This document shows, in pieces, positions 37,281 to 46,225 of a stretch of 64,000 nucleotides of DNA. The notes under the pieces were generated by a model. That model searched no databases. It was not told the origin of the DNA and was given only the letters and a program-made list of their open reading frames with translations. The stretch is taken from positions 17,826 through 81,825 of the forward strand of contig JAYFQE010000020.1 of the NCBI GenBank assembly GCA_034927345.1, in the 5' to 3' direction. The stretch comes from JAYFQE01 sp034927345 (GTDB lineage Bacteria > Bacillota > Clostridia > Saccharofermentanales > UBA5734). The position numbers were made by a program, and so were the translations under genes. The first letter of the stretch is position 1, and every line of letters begins with the position of its first letter.

Positions 37281-39659
37281 TTGCAGCGTTATGTGGAATC
37301 AAATCTAAAACCTTACCGCCGCCGGCTGGAGCAAATTCTCCGGCTGGATTATGCCGGAGAATCTTCGCCGGCTGTCGGCCGCCGCGCCGCCGATCTGCGG
37401 CGGATTATCGACGCCGCCGGGGCCCGGGCGGATCACCGCCTGTTGCTCGATATTCTGCCGGAAGCTTTTGCTTTGGTCTGTGCAGTCGTCAAACAGGAAT
37501 TCGGCTGGCATGTTTTTGACAGTCAGCTGCTTGCGGCGCTGGCCATGATGGAAGGCCGGATTGTTGAGCTGGATACCGGGGAAGGCAAGACTCTGGCCGC
37601 TGTCTTTGTAGCCTTTCTGCAATCTTTGCGCGGCGGCGGCGTTCATGTCCTGACCTTTAACGATTATCTGGCAGGACGCGACGCCGAATGGATGGGCCCT
37701 CTGTATCGGCGCCTCGGCGTAAACGCCGCGGCGATCCGCCAGGATATGGAACCGGCCCGGCGTAAACTGGCTTATCAGGCCGACGTGACTTATTTAACCG
37801 CCAAAGAAGCCGGTTTTGATTATTTACGCGGCTTTTTAACGGTTCAGCCGGAAAATCTGGTTCAACGGCCGTTCACCTTTGCCATTGTCGACGAAGCCGA
37901 TTCGATTCTGATCGATGAAGCCCGCATACCGTTGGTTTTAGCCGGTGGCGAAGGCGGTCCGGGAGCGATCGATCCGGCTCTGTATCGCCTGGTTTCGGCT
38001 TTGCAGCCAGGCCGGCATTATCAGCTTGATCCGCAGAATGAGCATGTGATCCTGACGGAGCAAGGCGCCGCCTGGCTGGAACGTCAGTTGAATATTGCCA
38101 ATTTATACGATGAAGTGCATCTCGGATTATTAACCCAGGTTCGCCTGGTTCTTCAGGCGCGCGCGCTTTTGCGGCGCGATGTCGATTATATCGTCCGCGA
38201 AGGCCGGATCGATCTGGTCGATGAATTTACCGGCCGGGTTATCCGGGACCGGCAGTGGCCGGACGGCCTGCATGAAGCCGTGGAAATTAAGGAAGGCCTG
38301 AGCGGCCGGTCCCGCGGCCGTATCCTCAGCCGGATCACGCTGCGTGATTTCCTGGCATTATACCCCGGCCTCTGCGGTATGACCGGAACAGCCGTTTCCG
38401 CGGCATCCGAATTGAATTTATTCTATGGATTAGGGGTGACCCGCATTCCACCCCATGTGCCTTGCCGGCGCATTGACCGGCCGGATCAGATTTATCCGCT
38501 GCAAAGCCTTAAGGAAGAAGCGATTGTCGGAGAAATTGCCGATCGGCATGGCCGCGGTCAGCCGATTCTGGTCGGCACCGCCAGCGTCGAAGAATCAGAA
38601 CGGCTGGCGGCGCTGGTCCGCGCCAGAAAGCTGCCTTGCGAAGTGCTTAACGCCCGCCAGGATGCGGCGGAAGCGGCGATCATCGCCCACGCCGGACGCA
38701 CAGGAGCCATTACGCTTTCAACCAATATGGCCGGACGCGGCGTGGACATCCAGTTGGAAAATCCGGCTGACGGAGGTCTCTACGTCATCGGGACCAACCG
38801 GCATCGCAGCATCCGGATTGACCGGCAGCTGCGCGGCAGGGCCGGGCGGCAAGGCGATCCCGGCGAAAGCTGCTTTTTCCTTTCCCTGCAGGACGATCTG
38901 ATCGAACGCTATCAGATCCGTGATGTTTTGCCGCGGGAATACCAGGATCTGTCAGCGTACGCCAAGCCGGGAAATATTGAAAAACCTCTGCAGCCGATCG
39001 AAGATGCCCGGGTCCGTTCGGCGATGGAGCATACCCAAAGAGTCGTGGAAGGCCAACTGTTCCAGCAGCGGCAAGCTTTGGCCCGCTATTCGGCTTTGGT
39101 TGAGGAACAGCGCCAGATGATTTACCGTCTGCGGCTGGATATTCTGACCGGCCGAAAAAAACTGACGGTCTGGCAGGACAGTCAGGATGATACGCTGGCA
39201 GCCCGATTAAAGGCTCTGGCCGATGAAACCTCGGAACAGGATGTCCGGCAAGCGCAGCAGCAAGCCGCCTGTTTGATTTTAAGCCGGAATTGGGCCGATT
39301 ATTTGGAAGGTGTCGACACCTTGCTGAACCATGTATCGCTCATGCGCGCCGGCCCTAATGATCCTTTTACCACATTCAATAAGCAGATTATCGATAGCTA
39401 CGCTCATTTCCTGGATACTTTTGAACAAGATCTTCTGGAGTTGCCCGGCCGGCTGACCGTGCATGACGGCCGGTTCGATCTGGAGGCTTCCGGACTGAAG
39501 AATCCGCCGTCAACCCGGACCTATCTGATCGATGACGGCAGCGACAGCCTCGACGCGACGCTCGGCGTCAGCGGCATGGTGGCTGCAGCCGCCAATCCGG
39601 TGTTTTTTCTCCTGGTTCTGGCAGCGAAATGGAAACAGCGGCGCGAACCTACGGTATAA
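37281..39659 (+). CDS. secA2: SecA2-like preprotein translocase ATPase
   Basis: The 792-residue protein starts with TTG (GAGG 8 bases upstream). Motor motifs are present: the Walker A region ELDTGEGKTLAA, VLTFNDYLAGRDAEWMGPLY, DEADSILIDEARIPLVLAG, GMTGTAVSAASEL, TNMAGRGVDIQL and RQLRGRAGRQGDPGE. It lacks the C-terminal zinc-binding tail of housekeeping SecA. Instead it ends with a hydrophobic stretch (about residues 760-785, ANPVFFLLVLAAK) and a basic tail, which could be a membrane anchor. The divergence and missing tail point to an accessory SecA2. No SecY2, Asp or glycosyltransferase export genes are adjacent, so its cargo is unknown. Confidence 0.82.
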   Translation: MQRYVESNLKPYRRRLEQILRLDYAGESSPAVGRRAADLRRIIDAAGARADHRLLLDILPEAFALVCAVVKQEFGWHVFDSQLLAALAMMEGRIVELDTGEGKTLAAVFVAFLQSLRGGGVHVLTFNDYLAGRDAEWMGPLYRRLGVNAAAIRQDMEPARRKLAYQADVTYLTAKEAGFDYLRGFLTVQPENLVQRPFTFAIVDEADSILIDEARIPLVLAGGEGGPGAIDPALYRLVSALQPGRHYQLDPQNEHVILTEQGAAWLERQLNIANLYDEVHLGLLTQVRLVLQARALLRRDVDYIVREGRIDLVDEFTGRVIRDRQWPDGLHEAVEIKEGLSGRSRGRILSRITLRDFLALYPGLCGMTGTAVSAASELNLFYGLGVTRIPPHVPCRRIDRPDQIYPLQSLKEEAIVGEIADRHGRGQPILVGTASVEESERLAALVRARKLPCEVLNARQDAAEAAIIAHAGRTGAITLSTNMAGRGVDIQLENPADGGLYVIGTNRHRSIRIDRQLRGRAGRQGDPGESCFFLSLQDDLIERYQIRDVLPREYQDLSAYAKPGNIEKPLQPIEDARVRSAMEHTQRVVEGQLFQQRQALARYSALVEEQRQMIYRLRLDILTGRKKLTVWQDSQDDTLAARLKALADETSEQDVRQAQQQAACLILSRNWADYLEGVDTLLNHVSLMRAGPNDPFTTFNKQIIDSYAHFLDTFEQDLLELPGRLTVHDGRFDLEASGLKNPPSTRTYLIDDGSDSLDATLGVSGMVAAAANPVFFLLVLAAKWKQRREPTV

Positions 39660-39691
39660 TAAAACAAGGATAAACGCGAAACGGCCGCCAA

Positions 39692-41050
39692 ATGGTGAAC
39701 CGGTCGCTCGAGCGGATCGCCGGCCGGATCGGTTTGTCCGAACAAGCGGTTGTCCTTGCCAATACGGCCGGGTTTGACCGCAGCGAGCTGGTATGCCTGC
39801 CTTGGCCGGAGGATTCGGCTTTGCCGGTTTTATGCGATCCGGTTCGGAAAACCTTGCTGCCGGTCCAGCGGACCGCAGCCGGGCTGGTTTTCCTCTCGCC
39901 GGAGGTACCGGCCAAGGGCTACTGCTGTTTACCGTTCCATCCTGAAGAGCCGTCTAAACCGGACCTGGCAACACCCGTGTCATCTCTCTCGGCTGCCTCT
40001 CACCGTCTGGAAAATCGCTTTTGGCTGATCGAACTGGACGAACAAGGGAACCTCAGCCGGATCCTGGATAAAATCCAAGGCCGGGACGTGCTCCTGCCCG
40101 GCCGGAAAGGCAATGTTTTCCGGGCTTTCGAGGACAAGCCGATGGCCCATCAAAACTGGGATATCGATATTTACTACCAGCAAAAGAGTTGGAGCCTCGA
40201 TGAGGCGACTTCGATTGAAGTGGTGGAAAACGGCCCGGTCCGCGCCGGCGTTAGAATTACCCGGCCTTTCCTGGATTCCGTTCTGATTCAGACCCTTTAT
40301 CTTTACGATCAGCTGCCGCGGATCGATTTTGACACGTTTATCGACTGGAAAGAAGATGAACTGCTCCTGAAAGTTGAATTTCCGGTTGATATCCATGCTG
40401 AAACCGCGACCTACGATATCCAGTTCGGCAACCTGACCCGGCCGACTCATTGGAATACTTCATGGGATTGGGCCCGCTTCGAGGTTTGCGCCCATAAATG
40501 GGCTGATTTATCGGAAGACGGATATGGCGTCAGTTTGATGAATGACTGTAAGTACGGCCATGATATCCGTGACAGCGTCATGCGACTTACCTTGTTAAAA
40601 TCAGGTCTGTCGCCCAATCCTCATGCCGACCGGGAACAACATCGTTTTGTCTATTCGTTATATCCCCATGCCGGCGGCTGGCGCCAGGCTCGCACCATGC
40701 AGCAGGCTTATTCGCTGAATATTCCGCTGTACGCCAAAATACAGGCAGCGGAAAAGACCGTTGAAAGCACGGCGCTCCCCGGTTCTTTCTCCCTTTGCCG
40801 CGTCGATGCCGACGACCATGTCATGCTGGAAACCGTCAAGCTGGCCGAAGAGGGCGGCGGCCTGATCTTCCGCTTGTTCGAATATTGCAACCGGCGCGGC
40901 GCGGTCAGGCTTACGCTGGGGTATGTTCCGAAAGCGATTGAGGAGTGCGATTTGCTGGAACGCACAGAGCGCAAGCTGCCGGTAATCGGCAATACGGTTG
41001 ATTTTGATATCAAGCCCTATGAAATCAAGAGCTTCCGGATTATTTTTTAA
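39692..41050 (+). pseudogene. C-terminal remnant of a GH38 alpha-mannosidase
   Basis: The 452-residue frame matches the beta-rich C-terminal half of class II alpha-mannosidases. It begins at the AVVLANTAGFDRSELV segment and continues through SLSAASHRLENRFW, GNLSRILDKIQGRDVL and the family HKWADLSEDGYGVSLMNDCKYG motif. The whole catalytic half (the GH38 N-terminal domain with its zinc and nucleophile Asp, about 500 residues) is missing, and a stop 21 bases before the ATG closes the frame. No ribosome site precedes the ATG. The simplest reading is a 5' deletion remnant; a free-standing binding domain is a less likely alternative. Its last 4 bases overlap the convergent kinase gene. Confidence 0.75.
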
Positions 41051-42045
41051 TGGAAATCATGCGCCTGGTCTTCTTTTTTCAAGGTTGGCATGATCGCCGC
41101 TATTTGTTTTTCATTGAGTCCGCCTTGTTCATAAGCGCCCAATATGGCGCCGGCAGCAGGCGAAAAACAAGGCTCGGACAGTAAAAACTGATCATCCGGC
41201 AATTGGTTTTGCAGAGGTTTTCGGATCAGGTCGCCGGCCCGGAAGAGCCCTCCGGTGCATGATACGGCGACGACTTCGGCGACGCCATATGCCAGGCGGG
41301 AACGAACCGCCTTCACCATCAAAGATAATTCGCGGGCGGCGTCGGCATAAGCGCTTAATGCCGCGCTATCCCCGGCTGCCGCGGCCTGGGCCAGGATGAT
41401 CTGCAAGGCCGCGATTTTTTCACGGCAGCCTTGCAGATTGTCATGATAATAGCCGATCAGGTCAAAATCCCGCCGCAACCCCAGATGACGCCGCAAAATA
41501 TCATACAGAGGCCCGCGTTTCAGGCGCCCGTCCGCCTGTCTGGCAAATATCTCGCAGGCTTTGTGTCCCAGCCAATAGCAGGATCCTTCATCGGAAAAAA
41601 ATTCATTCCAGCCGCCGCAGCGCGCTGTGGCGCCGGTCGGGTCGCGTCCGCTGACGATCGAGCCGGTTCCGGCAACCAGATGAATGCCCGGCTTGAGCGC
41701 CAGCGATCCATATAGCGCGATAATCGAGTCGTTGACGCAGCGAATGGACACACCCGGGAAAACGGCGGCCAGAAGCCGGGGGCAATGCTCGTCCCAGGAT
41801 TGGTATTCGCTGATTAACGTGAGCCCGGCGCAAAGAGCGGTGATGTCAACCGGCCCGGTTCGGGCGGCTGCCTGCCGCAGAATGGAGGCCCGCCCTTCTT
41901 CCAGAACGGCCTGGACGCCATCCATGCCGATTTGCGTGAAGTCGATCCCGCCCAGCCGTTCCGCTGCCAGAAGATGACCTTCGGCGTCTGCCAGCAAAAA
42001 CTGGGTTTTGGTGCCGCCTCCGTCAATGCCGAGATATCCTTTCAT
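41047..42045 (-). CDS. BadF/BadG-type N-acetylglucosamine kinase
   Basis: The 332-residue protein is an ASKHA-fold sugar kinase. The phosphate-1 loop is YLGIDGGGTKTQFLLAD, the phosphate-2 region is VAGTGSIVSGRDPTGATARCGG, and the signature SDEGSCYWLGHKACEIF follows. The C-terminal adenosine region is VVAVSCTGGLFRAGD. BadF-type members of this size typically phosphorylate GlcNAc or glucosamine. With nanE nearby this fits amino-sugar scavenging, though substrate is an inference. AAGGAGC precedes the ATG. Confidence 0.88.
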   Translation of the reverse strand: MKGYLGIDGGGTKTQFLLADAEGHLLAAERLGGIDFTQIGMDGVQAVLEEGRASILRQAAARTGPVDITALCAGLTLISEYQSWDEHCPRLLAAVFPGVSIRCVNDSIIALYGSLALKPGIHLVAGTGSIVSGRDPTGATARCGGWNEFFSDEGSCYWLGHKACEIFARQADGRLKRGPLYDILRRHLGLRRDFDLIGYYHDNLQGCREKIAALQIILAQAAAAGDSAALSAYADAARELSLMVKAVRSRLAYGVAEVVAVSCTGGLFRAGDLIRKPLQNQLPDDQFLLSEPCFSPAAGAILGAYEQGGLNEKQIAAIMPTLKKEDQAHDFH

Positions 42046-42087
42046 AACCTGCTCCTTGCCATGCCTTGCTGATGATGCGACTGTAAA

Positions 42088-43917
42088 TTACTGGCTGAGC
42101 GCTTTTGTCTGTTCGTCCATGAATTGGTTGGTATAAAGCCGCCAGTAATTGCCCTTTTTCAATAATAACTCGCGCTGGTTGCCTTCTTCGACAATCTTGC
42201 CTTTGTCGATGACCAGAATGCGGTCCGCAGAGCGGATCGTCGACAGACGGTGGGCGATGATGAAACTGGTGCGTCCGTGCAGCGCTTTGTTCATCGCTTC
42301 CTGGATCAGATGCTCGGTTTCGGTATCGACAGACGAAGTTGCTTCATCGAGAACAAACATGCCCGGATCGGCCAGAATGGCGCGGGCAAAGCTGATCAGC
42401 TGTTTTTGGCCTGTCGACAGACGATTGCCTCGTTCCCCGACTTCCGTGTCGTATCCTTTATCCATCTGCATAATAAAATCATGAGCGTTTACAATCCGGG
42501 CTGCTTTTTCAATCATCTCGTCGTTAACGTTCAAACGGCCGTATGCGATGTTTTCCCGGACCGTTCCGCTGAATAAGTGCGGTTCCTGCAGGACATAGCC
42601 AAGATTGGCGTACATCCACAAGAGCGGCCGTTCGCGGTAATCGGTGCCGTCAACGAGGATCTGGCCTTCGGTCGGTTCATAGAAACGGCAAGCCAGATTG
42701 ACCATGGTTGTTTTGCCGGAGCCGGTTTCGCCGACAATGGCGATTTTCTCACCGGCCTTGACGTCGAGGTTGAAATGTTCCAGGATGTTTTCGCCGTCCT
42801 TGTAACGGAATGTCACGTCGCGGAAACTGATCTGGCCATGGAACTCAGGCCATTGGTCGCGATTGGAATCAAGCATCTCGCCGTACGCGTTCTCGACGGC
42901 GACGCTGTCGCGAATGTCGGATTGCATGTCGATCAGCGCCATAACCCGTTCGGCGGATGCCTGCGCATAATTCAGTTCGGTAAACACACGGGCGAATTGT
43001 TTGACCGGTTCAAAGAACTGAACGGCGTAGGAGATGAATGCGACCAGCGTACCATAGCCGATGCTGCCGGCCAGGCCGGTTTCCAGATTCAGGCCGCCGC
43101 GCCAGAGTACCAGTCCGGTCGCGACCGAACCCAGCAGCAGAACCAGCGGGGTGTAAACAGCGGAAATGGTGGCGGCGCGTACGGCAAAATCGCGCATTTC
43201 CCGGGTGGTTTCCATGAATGAATGATGCATGGAGGGTTCAATGGACAGGGATTTGATTGTTTTGGCGCCGCCGATCCCCTCATTAAAGCCGGCGGTAATA
43301 TGTGAATTGAATTTCCTGACCTTCCGGTAGTTAAACAGAATCTTCTTCTGGAAAACCAGACTGAGCACGGCCAGGATCGGAACAGTAGCCAAAACCAGCA
43401 GAGCGAGCCGCAGGTTTAAAAAGAGCATGAAGATTGCGGTCAGCACCATCATGGCCAACGACCAGAACAAATCGACCACATTCCAGGATAAAGTATTGCC
43501 CAGGCGGCGGCAGTCGGAAGTCAATCGCGCCAACAGCCAGCCGACCGGCGTATTATCATAATAAGACAGCGGCATGGTTTGCAGTTTGGCAAAAGCAGCC
43601 CGACGGATATCATAAGGAATATGGCATTCCAGTTTGCCGGCGGTGGCGATCATGAATCTGACGTTAATGGCCTGAAGGGTTACAACCACCAGCGCCACCA
43701 GCCCGAATGGCAGCAAAAGATCCAGGCGCCCGGGCAGAGCGATGGAATCGATGGCAAAGCGGTTGAACAACGGCAGTACTGCGTCCATCAAACCGACGAA
43801 AACCATCTGGATGACTAAAATGATCAGGTTGCGCCGGTAGGGGCGGGTAAATTGGAATAATCGCTGCCAGACCTTGATGTCGAGCCGCTTGCTGAATTCT
43901 TTTTCTTCAAATTGCAT
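42088..43917 (-). CDS. ABC exporter half-transporter, BmrD-like (second subunit)
   Basis: The 609-residue protein has a six-span membrane domain (about 25-320) and a C-terminal ATPase with Walker A GETGSGKTT. Its signature reads LSTGQ in place of LSGGQ, and the Walker B LDEATSS has the catalytic Glu (Glu525). That pattern (altered signature, intact Glu) is the mark of one half of heterodimeric exporters such as BmrD (YheH). Its partner precedes it in the operon and has the complementary defect. It probably exports drugs or a lipid-like compound. Genes are 86 bases apart with a hairpin between. Confidence 0.88.
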   Translation of the reverse strand: MQFEEKEFSKRLDIKVWQRLFQFTRPYRRNLIILVIQMVFVGLMDAVLPLFNRFAIDSIALPGRLDLLLPFGLVALVVVTLQAINVRFMIATAGKLECHIPYDIRRAAFAKLQTMPLSYYDNTPVGWLLARLTSDCRRLGNTLSWNVVDLFWSLAMMVLTAIFMLFLNLRLALLVLATVPILAVLSLVFQKKILFNYRKVRKFNSHITAGFNEGIGGAKTIKSLSIEPSMHHSFMETTREMRDFAVRAATISAVYTPLVLLLGSVATGLVLWRGGLNLETGLAGSIGYGTLVAFISYAVQFFEPVKQFARVFTELNYAQASAERVMALIDMQSDIRDSVAVENAYGEMLDSNRDQWPEFHGQISFRDVTFRYKDGENILEHFNLDVKAGEKIAIVGETGSGKTTMVNLACRFYEPTEGQILVDGTDYRERPLLWMYANLGYVLQEPHLFSGTVRENIAYGRLNVNDEMIEKAARIVNAHDFIMQMDKGYDTEVGERGNRLSTGQKQLISFARAILADPGMFVLDEATSSVDTETEHLIQEAMNKALHGRTSFIIAHRLSTIRSADRILVIDKGKIVEEGNQRELLLKKGNYWRLYTNQFMDEQTKALSQ

Positions 43918-43947
43918 AACAGTGATCCTTCTTCCTGTCAGGGAGCA

Positions 43948-43971
43948 GCCGGCTCCTTCAGGGGAGCCGGC
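43948..43971 (-). repeat. Intercistronic hairpin between the two exporter genes
   Basis: GCCGGCTCC and GGAGCCGGC flank a 6-base loop, between the stop of the first exporter gene and the start of the second. There is no T-run, so it may tune mRNA stability or the ratio of the two subunits. Confidence 0.5.
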
Positions 43972-44003
43972 GAGTTATTATAGGCCAATCCGGTCTGATA
44001 GGA

Positions 44004-45791
44004 TCAGGCGATGGCGTCCATATTACTCTGAATTTCCCAAATCTGGCGATAATGCCCATCCTGTTGGATCAATTCGGCATGCGTTCCGCGTTGAACGATC
44101 TTGCCATGATCCAGGACCAGGATCTGGTCAGCTTCGGCCAGTGTCGTGATGCGGTGCGAGATAATCAATGTGGTGGCGCGATTCCGGCGTTCGCGTAAAG
44201 CGCGGCGGATCGAGGCGTCGGTTTCGGTATCGACGGCCGACAGCGAATCATCGAAGATCAGGATGGGCGCTTCGCGCAGAATCGTCCGGGCAATAGCAAC
44301 ACGCTGACGCTGCCCGCCCGAGAGCGTTACGCCGCGTTCGCCGACCATGGTGTTGTAACCATCCTCAAACTCGCCGATCGCGTCGTCTACACAGGCGATG
44401 CGGGCGGCTTCGCGGATTTCATCCGTCGTGGCGTCCGGCCTGCCGACCCGTATATTCTCTTCGATATTGCGGGAGAAAAGGAACGGTTCCTGGAGGACCA
44501 TGCCGATGTTGCTGCGGATCCATTCGCGGCTGATGGAGGACAATTCGACGCCGTCGATTTGGATGGAACCTTTCTGATAGTCATATAGCCGCAGCAGAAG
44601 ATGAACCAGCGAACTTTTCCCGGAGCCGGTCGCGCCGAGTATCGCTGTTGTCGTTCCGGGCTTGACCTCGAAAGACACGCCGTCCAGAAGCGGATGATCC
44701 TCGGTGTAACCGAAGCGGACATCGTCGAATCGTAAACCGCCGTGAATGCTGAGACCGTTCTGGCCGCTGCTGTAGTCTTCTTCTTTGCTGTCCAGAATCT
44801 CCTGGATGCGGGTCAGCGAGACAAAAGCCTGTCCCATGAAGCCCATCATCTGGCCCAAACCGCGGATCGGCCAGATCAGCATGCCGGCATAGGTTGTGAA
44901 AGCGACCATGGTGCCCAGCGTAATGGTTCCGTCGGCGATCCACCAGGTGCCGGCGACCACGACGGCGATAAACTGCAGCATGCAGAGGAAATCGGACGAA
45001 GACCAGAAATTCGACATCAATTTGACGATTTTCATGATGTTGTCCCGGTAGCAGCGATTGCTTTCGTCAAATTTTCTGATTTCAAACTGCTGGGCGGCAA
45101 AAGCCTTGACGACGCGAACCCCGGTCAGATTTTCCTGGAGATTTGCCGAAAGCACGCCTTCCGATTCATCCGTTTCCAGGAAGATCGACATCATTGATTT
45201 GAAAAACCGGATCGTCAAGATCATGATAATCGGTATCAGGACGATCGAAATTATCGTATATCGGACATTCATCGAAAGCATGATCGCCAGGACGATAATG
45301 ACCTGAATAATGATCGATACGGCCTCGATTGATTGATTGGCGATGAAATTCTGCGCCGTTTCAATATCTGAAGTGCAGCGTTGGATGATATCGCCGGTCT
45401 GAGCTTTGACATGATAATCAAAAGGCTGGCGCAGAACGTGCAAATAAATCCGGTCGCGCATCCGTTTGGCCGAATTCTCTCCGGTCAGTGAAGACAATTT
45501 GGCGCGGAGAAATTGAAACGCACCCTGCAGAAGGGTTAAAATAACCAGGATGATCAACAGGATCCACAGGTTTTGCCGGATCCAGTCTACGCCGCCGTTC
45601 CTGTTGATGATATCGACAACCTGATTTGGCAAACTGAAAGGCTGGTTGTCCAGGATGCTGTCCAGCGTTGCTTTTATGATCATCGGAACGATGGCCGCAA
45701 CGGCAACATTGCCTAAAACAGCGAATAAAGCGCCCAGATAGGTTAATCGGCTTCCTTTGAGAAACCGGAATAACAATGATAATTTATGCAT
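44004..45791 (-). CDS. ABC exporter half-transporter, BmrC-like (first subunit)
   Basis: The start at 45791 follows GGAGGAG by 5 bases; the longer GTG frame to 45854 has no site. The 595-residue protein has a six-span membrane domain and an ATPase with Walker A GATGSGKSS and canonical LSGGQ. Walker B reads LIFDDSLSAVD, so the catalytic Glu is Asp (Asp515). Degenerate Asp in this half plus altered signature in the other is the diagnostic pattern of BmrC/BmrD, LmrCD and TM287/288-type heterodimers. It is preceded by a leader ORF, a terminator-like hairpin and a dedicated promoter (45901-46175). Confidence 0.9.
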   Translation of the reverse strand: MHKLSLLFRFLKGSRLTYLGALFAVLGNVAVAAIVPMIIKATLDSILDNQPFSLPNQVVDIINRNGGVDWIRQNLWILLIILVILTLLQGAFQFLRAKLSSLTGENSAKRMRDRIYLHVLRQPFDYHVKAQTGDIIQRCTSDIETAQNFIANQSIEAVSIIIQVIIVLAIMLSMNVRYTIISIVLIPIIMILTIRFFKSMMSIFLETDESEGVLSANLQENLTGVRVVKAFAAQQFEIRKFDESNRCYRDNIMKIVKLMSNFWSSSDFLCMLQFIAVVVAGTWWIADGTITLGTMVAFTTYAGMLIWPIRGLGQMMGFMGQAFVSLTRIQEILDSKEEDYSSGQNGLSIHGGLRFDDVRFGYTEDHPLLDGVSFEVKPGTTTAILGATGSGKSSLVHLLLRLYDYQKGSIQIDGVELSSISREWIRSNIGMVLQEPFLFSRNIEENIRVGRPDATTDEIREAARIACVDDAIGEFEDGYNTMVGERGVTLSGGQRQRVAIARTILREAPILIFDDSLSAVDTETDASIRRALRERRNRATTLIISHRITTLAEADQILVLDHGKIVQRGTHAELIQQDGHYRQIWEIQSNMDAIA

Positions 45792-45900
45792 GAAAGCTCC
45801 TCCAATAATTCTATCAGGCAAAGTAGAACGGTGCTCTGATCTTTGGCGGCTCACTTCGTTTCGATTGTTATGTTTGGTGGTTCACCGGGTTTGAATCGCA

Positions 45901-45928
45901 AACAAAACCAACGGACCGAGCGGCCGTT
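45901..45928 (-). terminator. Terminator-like hairpin in the exporter leader (candidate attenuator)
   Basis: In the minus-strand RNA, AACGGCC and GGUCCGUU form a 7-pair stem with one bulge and a GCUC loop (45910-45928), followed by GGUUUUGUUU. The stem is of moderate strength. Its left arm ACGGCCGC (45920-45927) is also able to pair with GCGGCCCGU inside the leader ORF (46001-46009) with one bulged base, which would prevent the terminator. Confidence 0.55.
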
Positions 45929-45967
45929 TTTCATGACAGATGCTGCGAAATGATTCCCGGAAAGCGA

Positions 45968-46078
45968 CTAGATTTTGAGGGGATTGCCGGGAAGGAATTC
46001 ACGGGCCGCGTTCATGAAAAATCCTGTGCTCTTAAAAGCTGCCGTACCTCGTACTGCCAAATCCTTACGTTGTTTCAT
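45968..46078 (-). CDS. 36-residue leader ORF upstream of the BmrC/BmrD-like exporter
   Basis: The ATG at 46078 has an almost ideal ribosome site, AAGGAGGT with 7 bases spacing, and the frame ends in TAG at 45968-45970. The peptide begins MKQRKDLAVR and is basic with no membrane segment or known domain. It lies 62 bases from the probable transcription start of the exporter promoter and about 40 bases before a terminator-like hairpin. In B. subtilis, bmrB is a short leader in exactly this place before bmrC-bmrD and controls them by ribosome-mediated attenuation. The same role is inferred here from position and structure; the peptide sequence itself is not recognised. Confidence 0.6.
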   Translation of the reverse strand: MKQRKDLAVRGTAAFKSTGFFMNAAREFLPGNPLKI

Positions 46079-46146
46079 CCTCGCGACCTCCTTCCAAAAT
46101 GGCCTGACCGGCCCTCGATAAAGCGCCTGCAAAGCGACGCTTATAT

Positions 46147-46175
46147 ATCTTAGCGCATTTGCAGCGGTTGGGCAA
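46147..46175 (-). promoter_or_regulatory. Promoter of the leader ORF-exporter transcript
   Basis: On the minus strand TTGCCC (46170-46175), a 17-base spacer and TAAGAT (46147-46152) are followed by ATATAA. It is placed so that transcription starts near 46140, before the leader ORF. Confidence 0.65.
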
Positions 46176-46225
46176 GAGAATTTTCATAAATATATAAAAA
46201 AAGATATTAATTTGGCTCTACAGGT

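Noticed and set aside
45854..45935. Second small ORF (27 codons, ATG near 45933) between the attenuator and the exporter, overlapping an upstream GTG
   Set aside because: No ribosome site; it runs through the hairpin and probably exists by chance.
45950..46153. 67-codon plus-strand frame opposite the exporter leader
   Set aside because: No ribosome site or promoter on the plus strand, while the minus strand has promoter, ribosome site and ORF in the same place.
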